Both the position numbers and the translations under genes were made by a program. This document shows, piece by piece, positions 14,198 through 19,225 of a stretch of 19,225 nucleotides of DNA (position 1 is the first letter of the stretch; every line of letters starts with the position of its first letter). Below the pieces are notes generated by a model, which worked only from the letters and a program-made list of their open reading frames with translations, was not told the origin of the DNA and searched no databases. Source of the DNA: JAPHTQ01 sp050302275 (GTDB lineage: Bacteria; Pseudomonadota; Gammaproteobacteria; Thiohalomonadales; Thiohalomonadaceae); assembly GCA_050302275.1 (NCBI GenBank), contig JBNLAT010000054.1:1-19225 (forward strand). The letters run 5' to 3'.

Positions 14198-14647
14198 ATG
14201 TTTGGAAGCAAAAGTAAGCCGGCCCCCAGCAAGAGCCGAAGCACCAAAATCGATACCTTGATCGGGCAGAACTCCGAGCTGCACGGCGACGTGATCTTCA
14301 GCGGCGGCCTGCACGTCGATGGGGTGATCAAAGGCAATGTCTACGCCGAGAGCGACAGCGGCTCGATTCTCAGCGTCAGCGAGCGCGGCCTCATTGAAGG
14401 TGAGGTTCGGGTGCCCAATATCATCCTTAACGGCAGCGTCAATGGCGACGTCCACGCGGCGGACCACATTGAGCTGGCGGAAAATGCCAAGGTGACCGGT
14501 AACGTCTACTACAAGCTGATTGAGATGGTGCGTGGTGCCGAGGTCAACGGGAACCTGGTTCACCGTGCTGACAAGGCGCAGGATTTCCTGCCCGGACCGA
14601 ACCACGGCAAGACTGCCGACGTCGAGGATGACGAGGCGAATTCTTGA
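14198..14647 (+). CDS. Bactofilin (polymer-forming cytoskeletal protein)
   Basis: 149 residues. A basic, disordered N-terminus (MFGSKSKPAPSKSRS) precedes a right-handed beta-helix core (about 19-122) with repeating V-x-G-x-(V/I) rungs such as HGDVIFSGGLHVDGVIKGNV and GSVNGDVHAADHIEL, and an acidic disordered tail. This is the bactofilin (DUF583) pattern. Bactofilins polymerise without nucleotide and organise cell shape, polarity or cell-wall enzymes. AGGAG lies 11 bases before the ATG, inside the end of the upstream coiled-coil gene. Nearby cell-wall genes (anmK, M23 peptidase) fit a possible link to peptidoglycan, but they are on the other strand. Confidence 0.93.
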   Translation: MFGSKSKPAPSKSRSTKIDTLIGQNSELHGDVIFSGGLHVDGVIKGNVYAESDSGSILSVSERGLIEGEVRVPNIILNGSVNGDVHAADHIELAENAKVTGNVYYKLIEMVRGAEVNGNLVHRADKAQDFLPGPNHGKTADVEDDEANS

Positions 14648-14656
14648 CTAATTATC

Positions 14657-14681
14657 TGGGGATATGCTAATTAGCACCCCA
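14657..14681. promoter_or_regulatory. Dyad-rich promoter region upstream of erpA
   Basis: TGGGG (14657-14661) and CCCCA (14677-14681) frame a perfect palindrome GCTAATTAGC (14666-14675). A TTGACT hexamer at 14644-14649 could be a -35, with only poor -10 matches (TATGCT 14663-14668 at 13-base spacing). In E. coli erpA is under IscR control, but I do not see a clear IscR type 2 site. It is a candidate operator or 5' UTR structure. Confidence 0.4.
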
Positions 14682-14709
14682 TAGACAGACGAATATCTGG
14701 AGAAACCCC

Positions 14710-15051
14710 ATGAGTGATGCAGAAAGCCCGTTAATCTTTACCGATAGTGCCGCCGACAAGGTCAAGGCGCTGATTGCCGAAGAGGGTAACGACAATCTGA
14801 AGCTGCGTGTCTACGTGACCGGCGGCGGCTGTTCCGGTTTCCAGTACGGCTTCACCTTCGACGAGAGCATTAACGAAGGCGATACCGCGGTGGAGAAGAA
14901 TGGTGTGACTCTGCTGATCGACCCGATGAGCTTCCAGTACATGGTCGGCGCTGAGATCGACTACAAGGAAGACCTGCAGGGTGCGCAGTTTGTGATTCGT
15001 AATCCCAACGCTACCACCACCTGCGGTTGCGGTTCTTCCTTCTCGGCTTAA
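14710..15051 (+). CDS. erpA: A-type iron-sulfur cluster insertion protein
   Basis: 113 residues, the exact ErpA size. Three conserved cluster-ligand cysteines are present: Cys41 in TGGGCSGF, and Cys105 and Cys107 in TTTCGCGSSFS. It accepts a cluster from IscU and delivers it to apo-proteins. The middle SFQYMVGAEIDYKEDLQGAQFVIRNPN pattern supports ErpA over IscA/SufA. A GGAGA ribosome-binding site at 14699-14703 lies 6 bases before the ATG. The gene is followed by a strong terminator and preceded by the structured region above, so it is likely a single-gene unit downstream of bactofilin. Confidence 0.95.
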   Translation: MSDAESPLIFTDSAADKVKALIAEEGNDNLKLRVYVTGGGCSGFQYGFTFDESINEGDTAVEKNGVTLLIDPMSFQYMVGAEIDYKEDLQGAQFVIRNPNATTTCGCGSSFSA

Positions 15052-15075
15052 GTCGCCGAAGCGGAGAAAAACATG

Positions 15076-15102
15076 ACCCCGGTGCATTGCGCCGGGGTTT
15101 TT
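15076..15102 (+). terminator. Rho-independent terminator after erpA
   Basis: ACCCCGGTGC-ATT-GCGCCGGGGT can form a 10-bp stem (one G-U pair) with a 3-base loop, followed at once by a T-run. It lies 24 bases after the erpA stop. Confidence 0.9.
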
Positions 15103-15153
15103 GCGTTTTGTGCCGAGTGATTGTTTGCGGTGGCACCTCTCCGCCCATATACC

Positions 15154-15159
15154 TACAAT
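15154..15159 (+). promoter_or_regulatory. Candidate -10 for citrate synthase
   Basis: TACAAT matches the -10 consensus at 5 of 6 positions, 40 bases before the citrate synthase ATG and after the erpA terminator, so an independent promoter is needed here. No convincing -35 is seen at 16-18 base spacing. Confidence 0.4.
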
Positions 15160-15199
15160 AGCTAACCCGACAAACTCCCATCAGTAGCGAGGTCTTTCC

Positions 15200-16357
15200 A
15201 TGAGCGATTACCTGCCCGGGCTCGAAGGGGTTCCGGCCACCCGCTCCAATATCTCCTTTATCGATGGCGATAAGGGGATTCTTGCCTATCGCGGCTACCC
15301 GATCGAGCAACTGGCCGAGCACAGCACTTTTGAAGAGACGGCGTTATTGCTGCTCGACGGCCGCCTGCCGACCGCTGCCGAACTGGAAGAGTTCGACCAG
15401 CAGCTGCGCCGTAACCGTCGGGTGAAGTACAACATCCGCGAGATCATGAAAAACCTTCCAGCGACCGGTCACCCGATGGAGATGTTGCAGACCGCCATCG
15501 CCAGTCTGGGGATGTTCTATCCGGGCAACGAGTGTCTGACCGGTTCCGAGTTGTGCGAGGACCTCAACTATATCCATCGCATGACGGTGAAACTGCTGGC
15601 GCGTGTGCCGGCTATCGTTGCCATGTGGCAACACATTCGCAAGGGTTACGACCCAATCCCGCCGCGTGAAGATATGACCACGGCGGAGAATTTCCTCTAT
15701 ATGCTCCATGGCCATGAACCGGAACCGCTTTATGCGGAGATCATGGATACCAGCCTGGTCCTGCATGCAGAACACACGATTAACGCCTCCACCTTCGCCG
15801 CGCTGGTTGCCGGTTCTACCCTGGCCAGTCCCTATGGGGTGATCGCCTCGGCGGTCGGTACCCTCTCTGGGCCGCTACACGGCGGTGCCAATGAGAAGGT
15901 GGTGGATATGCTGGAGGAGATCGGTTCGCCACAAAACGCCGCCAACTGGCTCGATCAGCAGTTGGATAAGAAAGCCAAAATCTGGGGCTTTGGTCACCGT
16001 GAGTATTCGGTGAAAGACCCACGCGCGACTATCCTGCAGCGGTTGATGGAGAAGCTGGCCAAGTCTCACGGTACCCGCCATACCCGTATGGTGGAGACCG
16101 CACTGGCCCTGGAAGAAGCAGCAGAAACCCGTCTCGGTCCCAAGGGCGTGTATGCCAACGTCGATTACTACTCGGGCATCCTCTATGCGGAGATGGGCAT
16201 TCCGGTGGATCAGTACACACCGATATTTGCTATCTCACGCATGGCCGGTTGGCTGGCCCACTGGCGCGAGCAGTTGGCGGATAATCGTATCTTCCGCCCG
16301 ACTCAGGTCTACACCGGTGAGCCGACACGCGATTACGTGCCGATAGATAAACGCTGA
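15200..16357 (+). CDS. Citrate synthase (short type)
   Basis: 385 residues, the length of the short citrate/2-methylcitrate synthase type rather than the roughly 430-residue NADH-sensitive GltA of enterics. The catalytic triad is in place: His227 in SGPLHGGANE, His266 in WGFGHREYSV, and Asp322 in NVDYYSGILY. His192 (EHTINAST), Arg275 (KDPR) and Arg347 (ISRMAGW) are further substrate-binding positions. It condenses acetyl-CoA with oxaloacetate. Methylcitrate synthase cannot be excluded from sequence, but there are no prp genes beside it. GAGG lies 7 bases before the ATG. The gene is flanked by terminators on both sides and stands between erpA and anmK, which are close neighbours in many gammaproteobacteria, so it may be a lineage-specific insertion. 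Confidence 0.92.
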   Translation: MSDYLPGLEGVPATRSNISFIDGDKGILAYRGYPIEQLAEHSTFEETALLLLDGRLPTAAELEEFDQQLRRNRRVKYNIREIMKNLPATGHPMEMLQTAIASLGMFYPGNECLTGSELCEDLNYIHRMTVKLLARVPAIVAMWQHIRKGYDPIPPREDMTTAENFLYMLHGHEPEPLYAEIMDTSLVLHAEHTINASTFAALVAGSTLASPYGVIASAVGTLSGPLHGGANEKVVDMLEEIGSPQNAANWLDQQLDKKAKIWGFGHREYSVKDPRATILQRLMEKLAKSHGTRHTRMVETALALEEAAETRLGPKGVYANVDYYSGILYAEMGIPVDQYTPIFAISRMAGWLAHWREQLADNRIFRPTQVYTGEPTRDYVPIDKR

Positions 16358-16373
16358 GTGTTTTCTCAAGTGC

Positions 16374-16402
16374 AAAAAAGCCGGGCTTAGCCCGGCTTTT
16401 TT
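16374..16402. terminator. Bidirectional terminator between citrate synthase and anmK
   Basis: GCCGGGC-TTA-GCCCGGC is a 7-bp perfect stem flanked by six As on the left and six Ts on the right, giving a U-run in both directions. It lies 16 bases after the citrate synthase stop and touches the anmK stop codon, so it can end both convergent transcripts. Confidence 0.93.
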
Positions 16403-17513
16403 ATTGATTGCCAGGATAGATAGCGCCGAGGATCACTTCTTCTCGGGCACCGGTAACGGAGGGTAGATTGCCCGGCAGGTGTTGCAGCGTACGTTGTGCC
16501 AGCCAGGCAAAGGCCATTGCCTCGATCCAGCGTGGTTCGATACCGTAGCTTTCGCTGGTGACAATTTCGATACCCGGCAGATTGGCGCGCAATCGTTGCA
16601 GCAGGTGGGGATTATAGGCACCACCGCCGCAGACGATGACTTCCTCGGTTGCTGCGGCATGTTCTTTAATCGCGGCGGCGACGGTACGTGCGCTTAATTC
16701 GCACAGCGTTGCCAGCACATCCTTATCACTCAATCCCTCGGCGGGCAGATTGGGCAGGAACCAGTCCAGATTGAAATGCTCGCGTCCGGTACTCTTTGGC
16801 GGGGGCAGACGGAAGTACGAGTCGTTCTCCAGTTCCGCCAGCAGTGTCATGTTGATCTGTCCACTTGCCGCGCCCCGACCGTCGGCATCGAAACTACCGT
16901 TACCACGATACTGGCACCAGGCATCCATCAGCCCATTGGCCGGTCCGGTGTCGAAACCGATCACCGGCTGTGCCGGATCGGCAGGCAGGACGGTGATGTT
17001 GGCGATACCGCCCAGGTTGAGGGCGACACGCTGATGTTTACCATCACGGTAGATGGCGTTATGGAACGCCGGTACCAGCGGTGCCGCCTGACCGCCCACC
17101 ACCATATCGCGACGGCGGATATCGGCGACCGTGGTGATCCCGGTTAACTGGGCGATGCTGTTGGGATCGCCGATTTGTACCGTATAGGGTGGGTTGGCGT
17201 TGGGGGCATGGCGAATGGTCTGGCCGTGGCTGCCGATGGCGCGAATCGCATCACGGGAGATGCCACTGTTCTCCAGCAGGAGTTGCACACATTCGGCAGA
17301 GAATTCACCTAACTGGCGATCGGCGCGGGCGCTGCGATCGATCTCGTTGGCACCGGGTTGAGCCAGGGTCAGTAGTTGTTGGCGAAGTTCGTCAGGGAAG
17401 GGGCGGCTCAGACTGCCGCACAGAACCGGTTGTGGTTTGCTGAGATCGACCACTGTCGCGTCGAGAGCATCCATGCTGGTACCCGACATCAGACCAACAT
17501 AGTACTCAGCCAT
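16401..17513 (-). CDS. anmK: Anhydro-N-acetylmuramic acid kinase
   Basis: 370 residues, the normal AnmK length. The enzyme opens and phosphorylates 1,6-anhydro-MurNAc to MurNAc-6-phosphate during peptidoglycan recycling in the cytoplasm. Motifs: N-terminal YVGLMSGTSMDALDAT (5-20) with the ATP phosphate loop; GSHGQTIRH (94-102); RRRDMVVGGQAAPLVPAFH (133-151), where AAPL replaces the usual GAPL; and GFDTGPANGLMDAW (186-199) with Asp188 aligning to the catalytic base. A C-terminal VCGGGAYNP stretch also fits. It lies 8 bases downstream of the M23 peptidase gene on the same strand, so the cell-wall hydrolase and the recycling kinase appear to be one operon. Confidence 0.95.
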   Translation of the reverse strand: MAEYYVGLMSGTSMDALDATVVDLSKPQPVLCGSLSRPFPDELRQQLLTLAQPGANEIDRSARADRQLGEFSAECVQLLLENSGISRDAIRAIGSHGQTIRHAPNANPPYTVQIGDPNSIAQLTGITTVADIRRRDMVVGGQAAPLVPAFHNAIYRDGKHQRVALNLGGIANITVLPADPAQPVIGFDTGPANGLMDAWCQYRGNGSFDADGRGAASGQINMTLLAELENDSYFRLPPPKSTGREHFNLDWFLPNLPAEGLSDKDVLATLCELSARTVAAAIKEHAAATEEVIVCGGGAYNPHLLQRLRANLPGIEIVTSESYGIEPRWIEAMAFAWLAQRTLQHLPGNLPSVTGAREEVILGAIYPGNQ

Positions 17514-17521
17514 GGGAGGTT

Positions 17522-18958
17522 TTATTGCTGATTGCTGGTAGCCGCGTCGGCTACCTGAATGGTGTTGAACACTTTCAGTTGTGCCAGTAGTTGTTGTGAC
17601 TGGATCTGGAAGAGTTCCTTGTATTCGGCGGCGATGGGCTTGGCGTCCGGCAATTTGACGGTTAGCGGATTGCGATGTGTGCCGTTGACCCGGAATTCGT
17701 AGTGCAGATGCGGACCGGTGGCCAGGCCGCTCTTGCCGACGTAACCGATGATCTGACCCTGTTGTACCCGTGTGCCGGTGGAGACGCCGCGACGGTAACC
17801 GGACATGTGGGCGTAGAGGGTAGTGATGTTGCCGCCGTGTTGCACGATTACGGTTCTGCCGTAGCCGCCTTTGGTTCCACGGAAGACGACCTTGCCGTCA
17901 CCGGCGGCCTTGATCGGGGTGCCGATCTTCGCTGCGTAATCGACGCCACGGTGCGGGCGCTTCTTGCCCAGTACCGGGTGATAACGCTCGCGCTGGAATT
18001 TGGAAGAGATACGGCGGAAATCTACTGGGCTACGCAGGAACGCCTTGCGCATGCTGCTGCCGTCGGGAGCGTAATAGAGTCCGCGGCCCTTCGGATCGGT
18101 AAATAGTACCGCCTGATAGGTTTTGCCCTGATTGGTGAATTCTGCGGCGAGGATGCGGCCGTCGCGCAGTTTTTCGCCATCCAGATACTGCTGTTCGTAG
18201 AGCAGGGAGAAGTTGTCGCCCTTGCGGATGTCGAGGGCGAAGTCGATATCCCAGCCGAAGATGCTCGCCAGTTCCATAATGATATTGCTGGAAAGGCCTG
18301 CGTCCTGACCACCCTGATAAAGAGAGCTTTCGATGACTCCCGCCGCATGGGTTACACGGGTATCGATCGGCGCCTCTTTCAGCAGGCTGACGAAACCGTT
18401 TTCACTCTGCTTAATGTAATAGCTCTTTTCCGGCGACAGATTGTAACGAATCGAGTGCAGCTGACCGTTATCGAGCTGGAACTGCAACTGTTGTCCCGGC
18501 TGCAGGGTTCGGAAGTATTTGTGCTCGCTGTCCGCGCTGACCGCCTCATGCAGTTGTTGCGGGCTGAGGTGCAGGCGATCGAAGATCAGCGACATGTTGT
18601 CGCCGGGGCGGACGGTGACGGTGCTCCAGGGGAGCCCCGGTTTTTCGTATTTCGCTTCGGCCGATGTGGCTTCAAGGGTTTGCGGTAGTACCAGCGGCAG
18701 GTTGAGCTGATCGACATCGCTGCTACTGACAGGTGTCGCGAGAGGCGGTTGGCTGATTTCGCGTGTGGCTTCGGCTTCGTGGCTGGGGCTGAAAAGGGCC
18801 ACCAGTCCGACCGTTGCGGCGAAAATTGCCAGTGCATGCAGGTGTTTAGGTTGAACGCGGGGTACCCGCTCGCTGTTGCGTGCGGTCTTCGATTTATAGT
18901 CCCGGTTTAAGTAGTTGCCGTAATGCACGGAAATTTCTCGAAAAATTTTCCCAACCAT
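17522..18958 (-). CDS. M23-family peptidoglycan endopeptidase with OapA/LysM-like N-terminal region
   Basis: About 478 residues from the start chosen here. Cytoplasmic basic N-terminus, one membrane anchor (about residues 40-57), a proline-rich linker, a LysM/OapA-like segment (VTVRPGDNMSLIFDRL, near 114-129), a middle domain, then a C-terminal lasso metallopeptidase: HRGVD with His336 and Asp340, LYAH with His384, and GPHLHYEF with His417 and His419. All zinc and catalytic residues are present, so it should be an active periplasmic murein hydrolase of the MepM type. The start is uncertain: ATGs at 19036, 18997 and 18958 and a GTG at 18928 are all in frame. A TTGACC-17-TATGGT promoter-like pair (18982-18954) and a GAGAA 6 bases before the GTG argue for the GTG. 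Confidence 0.88.
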   Translation of the reverse strand: MVGKIFREISVHYGNYLNRDYKSKTARNSERVPRVQPKHLHALAIFAATVGLVALFSPSHEAEATREISQPPLATPVSSSDVDQLNLPLVLPQTLEATSAEAKYEKPGLPWSTVTVRPGDNMSLIFDRLHLSPQQLHEAVSADSEHKYFRTLQPGQQLQFQLDNGQLHSIRYNLSPEKSYYIKQSENGFVSLLKEAPIDTRVTHAAGVIESSLYQGGQDAGLSSNIIMELASIFGWDIDFALDIRKGDNFSLLYEQQYLDGEKLRDGRILAAEFTNQGKTYQAVLFTDPKGRGLYYAPDGSSMRKAFLRSPVDFRRISSKFQRERYHPVLGKKRPHRGVDYAAKIGTPIKAAGDGKVVFRGTKGGYGRTVIVQHGGNITTLYAHMSGYRRGVSTGTRVQQGQIIGYVGKSGLATGPHLHYEFRVNGTHRNPLTVKLPDAKPIAAEYKELFQIQSQQLLAQLKVFNTIQVADAATSNQQ

Positions 18959-18982
18959 ACCGCTGCGCGAAGGGCGGGTCAA
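18954..18982 (-). promoter_or_regulatory. Candidate promoter for the M23 peptidase-anmK operon
   Basis: On the minus strand TTGACC (18982-18977) and TATGGT (18959-18954) are separated by exactly 17 bases. Transcription would start near 18947, downstream of the ATG at 18958, which would make the GTG at 18928 the functional start. Confidence 0.45.
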
Positions 18983-19057
18983 TAATCCAGTTCTCATTCT
19001 GTAGCGATTTTCCGGCCTATGGTACTCTAGCGCCATTTTTCAGCTCGGGAGACAGGC

Positions 19058-19225
19058 ATGGCAACGATGGACGAAGCGCTCGCTCTTATCAGACGGGGGG
19101 CGCATGAGATCCTGGTCGAAGAGGAGTTAGTGGCAAAGCTCAAAGAGGGCCGACCGCTACGGATCAAGGCGGGCTTCGATCCGACCGCGCCGGACCTGCA
19201 TCTCGGTCATACCGTGCTGATCAAC
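19058..19225 (+). CDS. tyrS: Tyrosyl-tRNA synthetase, N-terminal fragment
   Basis: The first 56 residues of a protein running off the right edge. It begins MATMDEALALIRRG and contains IKAGFDPTAPDLHLGHTVL (37-55), the class I synthetase HIGH-type motif in the form HLGH and the GFDPTAPDLHLGH context shared by TyrS proteins of the TyrZ/long type. It charges tRNA-Tyr with tyrosine. GGGAG (19047-19051) is an excellent ribosome-binding site 6 bases before the ATG. It is divergent from the M23 peptidase gene, as in other gammaproteobacteria. Confidence 0.93.
   Translation, partial: MATMDEALALIRRGAHEILVEEELVAKLKEGRPLRIKAGFDPTAPDLHLGHTVLIN

Noticed and set aside
1..19225. CRISPR arrays, insertion sequences, prophage, tRNA or rRNA genes
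   Set aside because: No regularly spaced repeats, transposase or integrase motifs, terminal repeats, or tRNA-like or rRNA-like sequence were recognised on either strand.

Overview
The window looks like chromosome of a moderately GC-rich gammaproteobacterium, probably an autotrophic or sulfur-oxidising Chromatiales-type organism. That is inference from codon use and family mix. The run argC, coiled-coil membrane protein, bactofilin, erpA, (citrate synthase), anmK, M23 peptidase, tyrS resembles the conserved gammaproteobacterial argC-erpA-anmK-M23-tyrS neighbourhood. Coding density is very high, no gene-free stretch exceeds about 200 bases, and I see no rRNA, tRNA, insertion sequence, phage or CRISPR.

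Layout. 1-1489 (minus): a tightly coupled operon of class II aldolase, HMP(-P) kinase (thiD) and the start of thiE. 1490-1670: a promoter region with a Fur operator. 1671-3581 (plus): a cytochrome c/FTR1 iron permease. 3526-6527: a zinc locus, with zur-znuC-znuB leftward and znuA rightward from a shared Zur box; the 3' end of znuB overlaps that of the iron permease. 6519-8953 (minus): an operon of outer-membrane porin, exported FMN-binding protein and PepSY-type membrane protein, preceded by a perfect palindromic Fur operator. 9123-9776: a DUF4396 membrane protein with a structured leader. 9968-12301 (minus): a ClC chloride channel/antiporter, a TlpA-like thioredoxin and a HemJ-type protoporphyrinogen oxidase. 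12454-14647 (plus): argC, a DUF6776-like protein and a bactofilin. 14710-15051: erpA. 15200-16357: citrate synthase, bracketed by terminators. 16401-18958 (minus): anmK and an M23 peptidase. 19058-end (plus): start of tyrS.

How the genes fit together. The main theme is metal homeostasis. Two transcription units about 7.4 kb apart carry near-identical Fur operators: the FTR1 permease, and the porin/FMN/PepSY set. An attractive reading (inference) is that they form one iron-starvation response. The porin would admit ferric complexes, the flavoprotein plus the probably haem-binding PepSY protein would move electrons to reduce iron outside the cytoplasm, and the cytochrome c-FTR1 protein would import it. 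Flavinylated FMN-binding/PepSY modules have been linked to extracytosolic redox and iron assimilation, so the parts are not wholly new; the arrangement, and the Ser in place of Thr at the predicted flavin attachment site, deserve a look. Between the two lies a complete Zur-controlled zinc uptake system. HemJ and ErpA add haem and Fe-S assembly. The right half is largely ordinary housekeeping.
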